The notes below the pieces were generated by a model. That model was not told where the DNA came from, ran no database searches, and saw nothing but the letters and a program-made list of their open reading frames with translations. Shown piece after piece: positions 24,264 to 32,314 of a DNA stretch of 40,963 nucleotides. This stretch comes from an uncultured Collinsella sp. (lineage in GTDB: Bacteria; Actinomycetota; Coriobacteriia; Coriobacteriales; Coriobacteriaceae), in NCBI GenBank assembly GCA_900551815.1, contig URXE01000010.1, positions 1 through 40,963 on the forward strand, given 5' to 3'. Numbering within the stretch: position 1 is the stretch's first letter; each line of letters begins with the position of its first letter. A program made the position numbers and the translations under genes.

Positions 24264-24300
24264 ACCGACCAAAAAGGGACAGGTTCATTTTGGTAGGTTT
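24264..24300 (-). repeat. REP-like TGTCCC palindrome, copy 4
   Basis: Read on the minus strand: AAACCTACCAAAA, TGAACCTGTCCC, TTTTTGGTCGGT. It begins at the histidine kinase stop codon and separates the kinase gene from the ABC genes. Confidence 0.75.
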
Positions 24301-25634
24301 TAGAGGCGGACGGTGAAGGTAATCTGATTGCCGTGGCCGCAGACAGAAGCGCTCCCGCCATGGGCCTCGGCGATGGCTCGCACCACGGATAGGCCCACGC
24401 CCGAACCGCCCGTCTTGGAGCTGCGCGACACATCCGCACGATAGAAACGGTCGAACAATCGATCCAGGTCACCCTCGGGCAGCTCGTCCACGGCGTTCGA
24501 TACGACAAGTTCGGCGACGCCCTTACCCTGACCGCGCGAGACGGCACGCAGACTTAGCTCAATCACGCTGCCCTCGCTTGCGTAGCGTGTGGCGTTGTCC
24601 AGCAGCAGCTCAACAACCTGCGCCACTGCCGCGGCATCGGCATGGGCCCGCACACCGCTCGCGATCGACGTCGACAGCCGCTTTCCGCGCGAAACCGCCA
24701 CTGACTCAAACGGCGCCGCCGCCTTGTCCACTGCCTCTGAAAGATCGATCGATGTCATGGTAAAGCCGGCCGAACCCTCGTCCATACGCGCCAGGAACAC
24801 CAGACGCTCCGTCAGCGCCGTCAGCCGCGTGACCTGCTCGTGAATGCTCTGCGTCCACTCGCTCTTGCCGCTCTCAATTTCCTGTACCTCGTTAGCGGCG
24901 TCGATCACGGCCAACGGCGTCTTGATCTCGTGGCTTGCATCGGTAACAAAGCGCTTTTGCTTGCTGTAGCTCTCGACCATCGGTCGAATCACCGCGCCCG
25001 AGGCACCCGCCACAATTGCCAGCACCGCCAGCCAGCCAATGCAACTGATTGCCGCGCTCGCGCTCAAAAACGAATGAAAGCTTGCAAGCTCACGCGAGCA
25101 GTCCACGAACACATAGGTGGTCTCATCGTCTTGAACCGTAACCGTATAGCGGTAGTTACCAGAAAAGCCCGAGGTCCAACCCTTGGAATATAGTCCTGCA
25201 GCGATGCGTGCAGCGCGCTTGGCGCCCACCGCGGCAATGCGGGCCGTGTTGACATCGGTCACCTGCCCACCGGCGATCGACACCGTAAAGTAGCGCGTGT
25301 CGAAGGGAGACTCCGCCGTCATACCTTCGAAATGCCTGATGCGAACGCCCGCCTGGCTATCGCCGGCATCCTTGCCATTAGCGGGATCGTCTTTAGGCTC
25401 GTCCCCCCAATCGATACCGTCCTTGCCCGCCAGGATATAGTCCAGGCGAGCGTCGGCCATCTTGCAGACATGCGAATAATTGACGATGTTGATGCCGGCG
25501 ATGATGAGCGTGAGTACCACGGTCACGGCGCCCATGGCAACGAGGATAAACTTGCGACGCAGACGGCGGCCCAATGCGTCAACAGAATTTGCCCGCCCCG
25601 TACTACTCGAGGCGGCGTGAAACCGCTCCGCCAT
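24300..25634 (-). CDS. Sensor histidine kinase
   Basis: 444 residues. Transmembrane helix 1 ~29-51, extracytoplasmic sensor ~52-186, helix 2 ~187-214, HisKA with DASHEIKTPL (phospho-His235), then HATPase: LLLDNATRYA (N box), SNAVDELPEG (G1 region), GGSGVGLSVVRAIAEAHGG (G2). No HAMP domain is evident. The start is ATG 25634 with GGAGG; the longer frame to 25778 would run into the response regulator gene. It sits 29 nt downstream of the regulator, its cognate partner. Confidence 0.92.
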   Translation of the reverse strand: MAERFHAASSSTGRANSVDALGRRLRRKFILVAMGAVTVVLTLIIAGINIVNYSHVCKMADARLDYILAGKDGIDWGDEPKDDPANGKDAGDSQAGVRIRHFEGMTAESPFDTRYFTVSIAGGQVTDVNTARIAAVGAKRAARIAAGLYSKGWTSGFSGNYRYTVTVQDDETTYVFVDCSRELASFHSFLSASAAISCIGWLAVLAIVAGASGAVIRPMVESYSKQKRFVTDASHEIKTPLAVIDAANEVQEIESGKSEWTQSIHEQVTRLTALTERLVFLARMDEGSAGFTMTSIDLSEAVDKAAAPFESVAVSRGKRLSTSIASGVRAHADAAAVAQVVELLLDNATRYASEGSVIELSLRAVSRGQGKGVAELVVSNAVDELPEGDLDRLFDRFYRADVSRSSKTGGSGVGLSVVRAIAEAHGGSASVCGHGNQITFTVRL

Positions 25635-25663
25635 GCGCCTCCACCACGCGCTCGCGCTCACGC

Positions 25664-26347
25664 TTATTCGCCTTCCTCGACAACCTCGAGCGAATAGCCC
25701 TGGTTGCGCGACGCGTGGATGACCACGTTGGCACCCAGCGCCGTCAGCTTTTTGCGCAGGTACGAGATGTAGACCCACACCACGTTAGCGCCTTCGGGTG
25801 CGTCCTCACCCCAAACCCCGAGCATCAGACGCTCGGTGGGCATGCGCGTGCCGGCGTTGCGCATAAAGAGCTCCATAAGCTGAAACTCACGATTCGCCAA
25901 ATGTTCCTCGCCCAAAGGCCCAACGAGTGTGCACGATGCCGTATCGAGGCGCACGTTGCCCACGCTGAGCGTCGTGGCGTCAATTGCCGTCGCTGCACGC
26001 GTCATGGCACGAATACGCGCAAGCAGCTCCTTAGCGGCAAACGGCTTGGTCAGATAATCGTTGGCACCGGCATCCAGACCCTCGACCTTATCGGACACTT
26101 CGCTTTTTGCCGTGAGCATGATGATGGGCAGTCGCTTACCGGCGGCGCGCGTGCGCTTGAGCACCTCAATGCCATCCATGCCGGGCATCATGATGTCCAG
26201 AATTGCGGCGTCATAGTCGTTGGCGAGCAGATATTCGAGCGCCGTCAGACCGTCGAGGGCTGTGTCGACCTCGTAGTCGCTATGTTGAAGAATCGCGGTA
26301 AGGGCGCGGGAGAGGCCGGGTTCGTCCTCGGCAAGCATCAGCTTCAT
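25664..26347 (-). CDS. OmpR-family response regulator
   Basis: 227 residues: receiver (1-~115) with Glu/Asp pocket EDE at 7-9, phospho-Asp51 in ILDIMMPGMDG and Lys in TKPF; then a winged-helix DNA-binding domain (~130-222) with REFQLMELFMRNAG and VWVYISYLRKKL. First gene of the RR-HK-ABC series, so probably controls the exporter genes behind it. Confidence 0.93.
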   Translation of the reverse strand: MKLMLAEDEPGLSRALTAILQHSDYEVDTALDGLTALEYLLANDYDAAILDIMMPGMDGIEVLKRTRAAGKRLPIIMLTAKSEVSDKVEGLDAGANDYLTKPFAAKELLARIRAMTRAATAIDATTLSVGNVRLDTASCTLVGPLGEEHLANREFQLMELFMRNAGTRMPTERLMLGVWGEDAPEGANVVWVYISYLRKKLTALGANVVIHASRNQGYSLEVVEEGE

Positions 26348-26575
26348 AGTTGTTCCTTTGGCGCACGGCTATACAGATTTCGATACTGCCGATGATAGCG
26401 CACTGCCAGTCGCCTTAGCGCAGCCTTAGCTGCTCAACCTGCGCGTTTTTAAATACGCAGGATAGGGCTTAGCCAAACTTAAGGCACATATGCCGAGCGC
26501 TTGGACGCATGCCGGCCCTGAAAGGACGGCGACTCGTTCTTTCACGGCGTCTTGGCTATGCAAAGTGCTCGAACG
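26348..26575. other. Intergenic region upstream of the response regulator
   Basis: 228 bp with no gene. It should hold the response-regulator promoter (minus strand). A weak hairpin TGAAAG...CTTTCA (26518-26544) lies near the ogt 3' end. I could not assign hexamers with confidence. Confidence 0.3.
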
Positions 26576-27154
26576 TTATTCCTCGTACGCGGCCTCAAGC
26601 CGAAGCAGCCACTCCTTGCGGTCAAGCCCGCCGGCATATCCGTTAAGCGAGCCGTCGGCGGCAACCACGCGATGGCACGGCACAATAATCGAAATAGGAT
26701 TCCGCGCGACTGCGGCCCCCACGGCACGGGGAGACACAACAGGTGCTTCGTTTCCCGGTACACGATGTCGAGCCGCAACACGCTGGGCGATCTCACCATA
26801 CGTAGCGACCTCGCCACGCGGGATAGAAAGCAGCTCAAACCAAACCTCGCGCTGAAACGCCGTACCAATCATATGCAACGGCGGCGTAAACCGAGGCTCC
26901 TGCCCCGCAAAATAAGCATTCAGCCAAGCCCACGAACGCTCAAGCACCGAAGAAGCCGCGCCATTTGCCGGACTCACCGACAACATGCCGCCAGCACCAG
27001 AAACCGCATCGGCGCCTTCAACATGTTCGGGATCTTCTTTGAGAAGCGTGGAGCCAAAGTGCTCCTGCCCCTCAAACCAAAGCCCCGTCAAACCGCGGCC
27101 ATCAGCGGCAAGCAGGATTTCGCCCAAAGGCGAAGCAAACGTCGTCGTGACCAC
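26576..27154 (-). CDS. ogt: Methylated-DNA-[protein]-cysteine S-methyltransferase
   Basis: 192 residues. The C-terminal alkyltransferase domain carries IVPCHRVV with acceptor Cys160, preceded by the DNA-binding segment RGEVATYGEIAQRVAARHRV and the RAVGAAVARNP helix, and followed by GYAGGLDRKEWLLRLE. The protein transfers an alkyl group from O6-alkylguanine to itself. The N-terminal ~85 residues form the usual non-conserved domain. Start GTG 27154 has AAAGGAG. Monocistronic. Confidence 0.93.
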   Translation of the reverse strand: MVTTTFASPLGEILLAADGRGLTGLWFEGQEHFGSTLLKEDPEHVEGADAVSGAGGMLSVSPANGAASSVLERSWAWLNAYFAGQEPRFTPPLHMIGTAFQREVWFELLSIPRGEVATYGEIAQRVAARHRVPGNEAPVVSPRAVGAAVARNPISIIVPCHRVVAADGSLNGYAGGLDRKEWLLRLEAAYEE

Positions 27155-27319
27155 CAGCGGCTCCTTTCAAAACTCCGCAACATAATACCGCGAATTGTGC
27201 AGACAACCCCACAGATACGCCTGGGCGGGCTCGCAATTGCTTAAGCGAGGCTGTTTTCCCCAATCAAGCGAAGAAGACGCGGGGCATCGACGCCAGAGCG
27301 GTACCTCTATCAGCTGAGC

Positions 27320-27491
27320 TCTAATACTTTCCCGAGAAGTGAACGAGTAAAAACGAAGCCCCGGAGCATCCACGCCTTTAGACCGCAAAACCGCAGGATT
27401 CGCACAGCAAAACCGCAGGAAATAGCGGTCAAAAAATGCCAATGCTTCGGGGGTCCAAATAAGGTCATTCACTTCACGGGAAAGTATTAGA
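27320..27491. repeat. Foldback (MITE-like) element
   Basis: 24-bp terminal inverted repeats (27320-27343 and 27468-27491; 23 match, beginning TCTAATACTTTCCCG). Inside, a second imperfect inverted pair (CCCCGGAGCAT-like) lies nearer the centre, and GACCGC/GCGGTC (27381-27386, 27425-27430) encloses two direct copies of GCAAAACCGCAGGA 22 bp apart. No transposase is encoded. A 175-codon open frame crosses it on the minus strand but looks incidental. Flanking target duplications were not found. Confidence 0.7.
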
Positions 27492-27518
27492 CCCCGATTC
27501 ACCCCAACCCCAAAGTCG

Positions 27519-27660
27519 CCCCAGGCAGCAGGCGCGACAGCGCCGCGGCTGCCGTCACGGCCCCGCAGCCACCCCAGGCGGCAGGCGCAACGCGCCGCAG
27601 CTGCCGGCCGCGCCCCACAGTCCCCCAAGGCGGCAGGCGCAAAGCGCCGAGGCCGCCGCC
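27519..27660. repeat. GC-rich imperfect tandem repeat, three units of ~52-53 bp
   Basis: CCCCAGGCAGCAGGCGC at 27519, CCCCAGGCGGCAGGCGC at 27572 and a CCCAAGGCGGCAGGCGC variant at ~27623 begin three units, each continuing with a GCGCCGC-rich hairpin. The 27155-27900 gap holds this, the foldback element and nested hairpin copy B, and no convincing gene. Confidence 0.65.
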
Positions 27661-27762
27661 GGGACCAGGGCCCGCAACGGCCACGTGCCCTCACATCAGC
27701 CCAACGGCCCCGACCAACAACGGCCCCATCGCAGACCGCTCACAGCAGCGTCACCGCAGGCA

Positions 27763-27884
27763 GGGGCCGGGCTTGGTTTTCAGAACACTCCGCAGACCAG
27801 TGTGGCGCCTTGTCCGCGGCTCCGAAGGAGCAGGACAAGGCGCCACACATGGTCGAGGACGTTCTGAAAACCAAGCCCGGCCCC
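27763..27884 (-). repeat. Nested hairpin element, copy B (GTCCTC/TGCGGA family)
   Basis: Perfect 24-bp outer arms (27763-27786, 27861-27884). On the minus strand the internal loop is GTCCTC (27860-27855) opposite TGCGGA (27795-27790). A GACCAT/TGGTC pairing follows, then a perfect 16-bp inner stem (27800-27815, 27833-27848), a bulge and apical GCTCCTTCGGAGC with loop TTC. It lies 16 nt after the asd stop, in the sense orientation. Confidence 0.85.
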
Positions 27885-27900
27885 CGCCGGACAGGTCACA

Positions 27901-28926
27901 CTACTCGCAGAGCAGCTTAGCGATCTGGACGGCGTTGGTTGCCGCGCCCTTACGGATTTGGTCTCCGCAGCACCAGAAGGTGATACCGCGCGCGGCCTCG
28001 GGGTTCGAGATGTCGCGGCGCACGCGGCCGACCCAAATCAGGTCCTGGTCGGAGGTGTCCATCGGCATGGGGAAGCGGTCGTGTGCATCCTCGGCAGCCA
28101 TATCGTCAACCAGCTTGACGCCGGGAGCGGTAGCAAGCGCAGCACGGGCCTCCTCAACCGTAATATCGCGCTCAAACTCGAGCGTAATGCTCTCGGAGTG
28201 CGAACGCAGCACGGGCACGCGCACGCAGGTGCAGTTCACGCGCAGCTCGGGCAGGTGCATGATCTTACGGCCCTCGTTCTGCAGCTTCATCTCCTCGGAG
28301 GTAAAGCCTTCCTCCTTGACACCGCCAATCTGCGGAATCAGGTTGCTCGCCAGCTGGGCGGCAAACGCGTGCGGCTCGGGAATCTCCTCGCCGCGGCCCA
28401 GGGCGGCCAGCTGAGCCTCGAGCTCGGCCATACCAGGAGCGCCGGCACCCGAAGCCGCCTGATACGTCGAGACAATCATGCGCTTCACGCCGGCGAGCTG
28501 ATGCAGCGGCCACGTGGGAACCAGGCCGATGATGGTCGCGCAGTTGGGATTGGCGATAAGGCCGTGATGCCACTTGATATCGTCGGCATTGATCTCGGGC
28601 ACGACCAGCGGCACCTCGGGATCCATGCGGAAGGCATGGCTGTTGTCGACCACGACGGCGTCGCGCTTGACGGCCTCGGGTAGTAGCTCCTTGGCGATAT
28701 CGTCGCCGGCAGCACCGAGTACGATGTCGCAGCCCTCAAAGGCCTCGGGGCAAGCCTCCTCAATCACGATCTGCTCGCCACGGAACTCGACGGTCTTGCC
28801 CGCAGAGCGCGCGCTCGCCAGCAGCTTGAGCTTACCGACCGGAAACTCCTGCTCGTTGAGGCACTCGAGCATCTGGGTGCCCACGGCTCCCGTCGCGCCC
28901 AAAATAGCAACCGTGTACTGTTTCAT
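27901..28926 (-). CDS. asd: Aspartate-semialdehyde dehydrogenase
   Basis: 341 residues. N-terminal NADP motif VAILGATGAVGTQ; catalytic Cys129 in NPNCATI; substrate segment YQAASGAGAPGM; C-terminal RVPVLRSHSESI with the catalytic His. It reduces aspartyl phosphate to aspartate semialdehyde, shared by lysine, methionine and threonine synthesis. ATG 28926 with AAAGGGGG is the right start; the frame continues upstream without a ribosome binding site. It follows lysC on the minus strand. Confidence 0.95.
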   Translation of the reverse strand: MKQYTVAILGATGAVGTQMLECLNEQEFPVGKLKLLASARSAGKTVEFRGEQIVIEEACPEAFEGCDIVLGAAGDDIAKELLPEAVKRDAVVVDNSHAFRMDPEVPLVVPEINADDIKWHHGLIANPNCATIIGLVPTWPLHQLAGVKRMIVSTYQAASGAGAPGMAELEAQLAALGRGEEIPEPHAFAAQLASNLIPQIGGVKEEGFTSEEMKLQNEGRKIMHLPELRVNCTCVRVPVLRSHSESITLEFERDITVEEARAALATAPGVKLVDDMAAEDAHDRFPMPMDTSDQDLIWVGRVRRDISNPEAARGITFWCCGDQIRKGAATNAVQIAKLLCE

Positions 28927-29000
28927 GCTTCCCCCTTTAAAGGTTTTGGCTTTTGCCCGCACGCCGAGCAGGCCGATTATTGTTGCCAGTGTATACAAGA

Positions 29001-29027
29001 ACGGGGCAGGCACGAAACCCGCCCCGT
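29001..29027 (-). terminator. Hairpin between lysC and asd
   Basis: ACGGGGC/GCCCCGT with extended GG/CC pairing. On the minus strand it is followed by TCTTG, so it is a weak or conditional terminator. Asd then probably also has its own promoter (TATACA near 28993). Confidence 0.45.
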
Positions 29028-29061
29028 CGAAACGAAACCGAAACGAAACGCCCCGCCGTAG

Positions 29062-29090
29062 ATTTTTGGCACTTGTCCCAAAAATGCACC
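29062..29090. repeat. REP-like element with TGTCCC core, variant
   Basis: ATTTTTGG (29062-29069) pairs with CCAAAAAT (29078-29085) around CACTTGTC, giving a short hairpin containing TTGTCCC, close to the lysC stop. Just upstream is a small CGAAACGAAAC repeat (29028-29050). Confidence 0.5.
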
Positions 29091-29100
29091 GGGACGGCAG

Positions 29101-30489
29101 CTACTTGCGGAGCGCGGCCAGGGCGGGATCGACCGGTGCGGGGACCTCCAGGTCGGAGACCTTCACAATGCCGTTCTCATCGGAGAAGGCACGGTAGATG
29201 GTCTGAATCGCCAGGTCGAAGTCCTTCTCCTCGACACCGATAATGATGTTGATCTCGTCGCAGCTCTGCGAAATCATGCGCACGCTCACGCCGGCCTGGC
29301 CAAGCATGCCAAACAGATGGCCCGAGATACCTGCGCGGCCACGCAGGTTACGGCCGACGGTCGCGATGAGCGCCAGGCCCTCGACAACCTCGATCTCGAG
29401 CGGCTCGACCTCCTGCTGAATGTCGCCCACGAGCGAGTACAGCGAGTCGTGCACGTCCTGCTCCTGCACCACGGCGCCAAAGCGGTCGACACCGGTGGGC
29501 ATGTGCTCGACGGAAACGTCATAGCGCTCGAAGACCGAAAGCGCGCGGCGCATAAAGCCAACACGGGGCTTGGTGCGGTCGCGGGCAACGTTGATGGCGA
29601 CAAAGCCGCGCTTGCCGGTCACGCCGGTAATGATGGGCTCTGCCTCACCCTCATCAGCCGTCTCGCTAATGATGGTGCCGGGGTCCTGCGGCGCATTGGT
29701 GTTCTTGATGACCAGCGGAATACCCGCCTCGCGCACGGGGAACACGGCCTCCTCGTGCAGGACGCTTGCACCCATGTACGAAAGTTCGCGCAGCTCCTCG
29801 TAGGTAACGCGCGCAATGGGCTGAGCCTCGGGCACAATGCGAGGATCGGCAGAATAGAAGCCCGAGACGTCGGTCCAGTTCTCGTACAAGTCGGCGCCCA
29901 GGCACTTGGCCAGGATCGAGCCGGAAATATCGCCGCCGCCACGGTCGAGCAGCTTGATCTGGCCCTCACGCGTCGCGCCGTAGAAACCGGGCATGACAAA
30001 GCCGCCCTGCTGGCCGTACTCCTGCACCAGCTCGGAGGTGCGATTCATGCTGAGCGTACCGTCATGATGGAACGCCACAACCGTCGCGGCGTCCAGGAAC
30101 GGCAGGCCCAGGTACTCCGCCATCAGGCGAGCGGTGAAGTACTCGCCACGGCTCACGAGCTCCTCGGTAGAGTAGCCGCCCGAGCGGGCGCGCTCGGCAA
30201 AGGCCGCGAACTCCTCGCGGATGGGATAGGTGAGCTCCAGCTCGTCAGCGATATCAAAATAGCGCTGGCCAATGTCCTCGAGCAGCTCCTCACACGACAC
30301 GTGATACTTAACGTGCGCGTTAACCAGGTAGAGCAGGTCGGTCACCTTGGTGTCGCCCTTAAAGCGGCGGCCGCAGGCGGAAACCACCACAAAACGGCGG
30401 GCAGGGTCGGCATCGACGATGGCCTTGATCTTCTTGAAGTGTTCGGCGTCGGCGACCGACGAGCCGCCAAACTTGGCAATCTTAATCAT
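29101..30489 (-). CDS. lysC: Aspartate kinase
   Basis: 462 residues. Amino-acid kinase domain: KFGGSSVADAEHF at the N-terminus, VVVSACGRR, SRGEYFTARLMAEYL and GRGGGDIS-like LDRGGGDISGSILA. Two ACT domains form the C-terminus (~310-462: GFMRRALSVFERYDVSVEHMPTG, then VSVRMISQSCDEINIIIGVEEKD), which bind threonine or lysine for feedback control. It phosphorylates aspartate, the first step of the family. The start has GAAAGGT. Divergent from thrC; asd follows. Confidence 0.95.
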   Translation of the reverse strand: MIKIAKFGGSSVADAEHFKKIKAIVDADPARRFVVVSACGRRFKGDTKVTDLLYLVNAHVKYHVSCEELLEDIGQRYFDIADELELTYPIREEFAAFAERARSGGYSTEELVSRGEYFTARLMAEYLGLPFLDAATVVAFHHDGTLSMNRTSELVQEYGQQGGFVMPGFYGATREGQIKLLDRGGGDISGSILAKCLGADLYENWTDVSGFYSADPRIVPEAQPIARVTYEELRELSYMGASVLHEEAVFPVREAGIPLVIKNTNAPQDPGTIISETADEGEAEPIITGVTGKRGFVAINVARDRTKPRVGFMRRALSVFERYDVSVEHMPTGVDRFGAVVQEQDVHDSLYSLVGDIQQEVEPLEIEVVEGLALIATVGRNLRGRAGISGHLFGMLGQAGVSVRMISQSCDEINIIIGVEEKDFDLAIQTIYRAFSDENGIVKVSDLEVPAPVDPALAALRK

Positions 30490-30592
30490 GGGCTTGAGGT
30501 TACCTTTCTAAAAGCCTCTGCAAACCTGTTTTGCGCGCTCTGATACCATGGTTTCACCGATTGGGACCAAGGCATCCGAGGAGCAGTGTTAT
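30490..30592. promoter_or_regulatory. Divergent lysC / thrC promoter region
   Basis: 103 bp between two divergent starts, which must carry both promoters. Candidate TATCAG (minus) and TGATAC (plus) -10 words overlap near 30540-30547. No leader peptide or riboswitch is recognisable in this short space. Confidence 0.4.
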
Positions 30593-32110
30593 ATGGGAAC
30601 TTATCATAGTACACGAGGACGCACTTTATCGTGCTCAAGTAAGGTGGCAATCCGCACCGGCATCGCTCCCGACGGGGGTTTGTTTGTCTCGGACGAGCTC
30701 GGCACCCAGCAGGTCGATATCAGCTCGCTTGCAGATAAATCGTACTTTGAAATCGCTCAAGATGTGTTGGGAATGTTACTGAATGATTACACGGCCGAAG
30801 AAATTTCGGCGTGTGTCGACGAGGCATACCGCGGCACGTTCGCGAGTGAAGAGGTTACGCCGCTCGTCAAACTCGACGCTGCGCCGGGCGCTGACGCCCC
30901 TCAGACCTATGTGATGGAGCTCTTTGGCGGCCCCACAAGCGCCTTCAAGGACGTTGCCCTGCAGATGCTCCCCCGTCTGATGGCCCGCACTTCCGCCAAG
31001 GACGGCGGCGCCGAGCGCATCATGATCGTCACCGCCACGTCGGGCGACACCGGCAAGGCCGCACTCGCCGGTTTTGCCGACGCTCCGGGCACGGGCATCA
31101 TCGTCTTTTATCCCGAGGGCAAGGTCAGCCGCGTCCAGAACCTGCAGATGTCCACGCAGGAGGGCGATAACGTCGCCGTCTGCGGCATCCGCGGCAACTT
31201 TGACGACGCCCAGAGCGCCGTCAAGCGCATCTTTGCCGATAAGGAACTTGCCGAACGTCTGGAGGCTGCCGGCACGGTGCTTTCGAGCGCCAACTCCATC
31301 AATGTCGGTCGCCTGGTACCGCAGGTCGTCTACTACTTTGCCGCCTATGCGCAGCTGCTGCGCGCCGGCGCCATCGAGGCCGGCGACGCCGTGGAGTTCT
31401 GCGTACCGACCGGCAACTTTGGCGATATCTTGGCCGGCTACTACGCCAAGCGCATGGGTCTGCCCGTCGCCAAGCTTGTCGTGGCGAGCGACAAGAACAA
31501 CGTGCTTGCCGACTTCCTGACCACCGGCGTCTACGACCGCAACCGCCCGTTCTTCACGACCATCTCGCCGTCGATGGACATCCTCATCAGCTCCAACCTG
31601 GAGCGCATGCTGTACTTCCTGTCCGATGGCGACTGCGAGCTCGTTGCCGGCCTTATGGAGCAGCTGGCGCAGACGGGTCGCTACGAGGTGCCCGCCGAGC
31701 TGCTGGCCAAGATTCAGAGCGTCTTTGGCTGCGGTTGGGCCAGCGAGGACGAGGTCCGCGCTGCCATCAAGAGTTGCTGGGATGCGAACGGCTACGTGAT
31801 CGACCCGCATACCGCTTGCGGCTATCACGTCTTCGAGCAGGTCGCTCCCGCCGAGGGCGCCAAGGCCCGCGTGCTGCTTTCGACCGCCAGCCCCTACAAG
31901 TTCCCGCGCGCCTGCTGCGACGCCCTGGGCCTCGACGTTCCCGAGGATGATTTTGAGGCTATGCGTGTGCTCGAGCAGGCCACCAACACGGTCGCCCCGA
32001 CCCAGCTCGCCGAACTCGAATCCAAACCCGTCCGCTTCGAAGACGTCTGCGATGTCGATGAGATGGCAAGCTACGTCGAGTCCGCAGCAAAAAAGATGGC
32101 AACCAACTAA
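30593..32110 (+). CDS. thrC: Threonine synthase
   Basis: 505 residues, PLP fold type II. The N-terminus matches threonine synthase (YHSTRG, then APDGGLFV). PLP-binding Lys119 is in FGGPTSAFKDVALQ; the phosphate-binding loop is TATSGDTGKAAL; IRGNFDDAQSAVK and CVPTGNFGDILAGYYAKRMGLP are strongly conserved. It makes threonine from O-phosphohomoserine. ATG 30593 with GAGGAG is chosen over 30548. Confidence 0.96.
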   Translation: MGTYHSTRGRTLSCSSKVAIRTGIAPDGGLFVSDELGTQQVDISSLADKSYFEIAQDVLGMLLNDYTAEEISACVDEAYRGTFASEEVTPLVKLDAAPGADAPQTYVMELFGGPTSAFKDVALQMLPRLMARTSAKDGGAERIMIVTATSGDTGKAALAGFADAPGTGIIVFYPEGKVSRVQNLQMSTQEGDNVAVCGIRGNFDDAQSAVKRIFADKELAERLEAAGTVLSSANSINVGRLVPQVVYYFAAYAQLLRAGAIEAGDAVEFCVPTGNFGDILAGYYAKRMGLPVAKLVVASDKNNVLADFLTTGVYDRNRPFFTTISPSMDILISSNLERMLYFLSDGDCELVAGLMEQLAQTGRYEVPAELLAKIQSVFGCGWASEDEVRAAIKSCWDANGYVIDPHTACGYHVFEQVAPAEGAKARVLLSTASPYKFPRACCDALGLDVPEDDFEAMRVLEQATNTVAPTQLAELESKPVRFEDVCDVDEMASYVESAAKKMATN

Positions 32111-32118
32111 AACCCTTA

Positions 32119-32154
32119 ATAAGGCGCCGGCGAAAGCCGGCGCACCTTCTTTTA
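32119..32154 (+). terminator. Terminator after thrC
   Basis: GGCGCCGGC-GAAA-GCCGGCGC stem with a GNRA loop, then CTTCTTTTAT. It suggests thrB is partly or fully expressed from its own start site. Confidence 0.85.
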
Positions 32155-32189
32155 TCAGACAACCACCGGGATGATGACGAACGCGCACA

Positions 32190-32301
32190 GCGTGCCTGGC
32201 TGTTTAGTTCGTCGCGAGTTCCGCACGCAAAGGAAAGCACTTAATGTGCTTTCCGTCTTGCGCAGGACTGTCCGAGCAGCGAACTAAACAGCCAGGCACG
32301 C
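32190..32301 (-). repeat. Nested hairpin element, copy D (reverse, between thrC and thrB)
   Basis: Perfect 22-bp outer arms (32190-32211, 32280-32301). Inside on the minus strand GTCCTG (32269-32264) faces TGCGGA (32225-32220), with a CGCAA/TTGCG stem. The top hairpin GGAAAGCAC/GTGCTTTCC has a TTAAT loop. It is in antisense orientation relative to thrC/thrB. It ends 13 nt before the thrB ATG and overlaps the spacing of its ribosome binding site (AGGAGG). Confidence 0.8.
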
Positions 32302-32314
32302 CAGGAGGACTCAC

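Noticed and set aside
27167..27694. A 175-codon minus-strand open frame
   Set aside because: It runs through the foldback element and the GC-rich tandem repeat, has no good ribosome binding site, an Arg/Ala-rich start and no recognisable domain.
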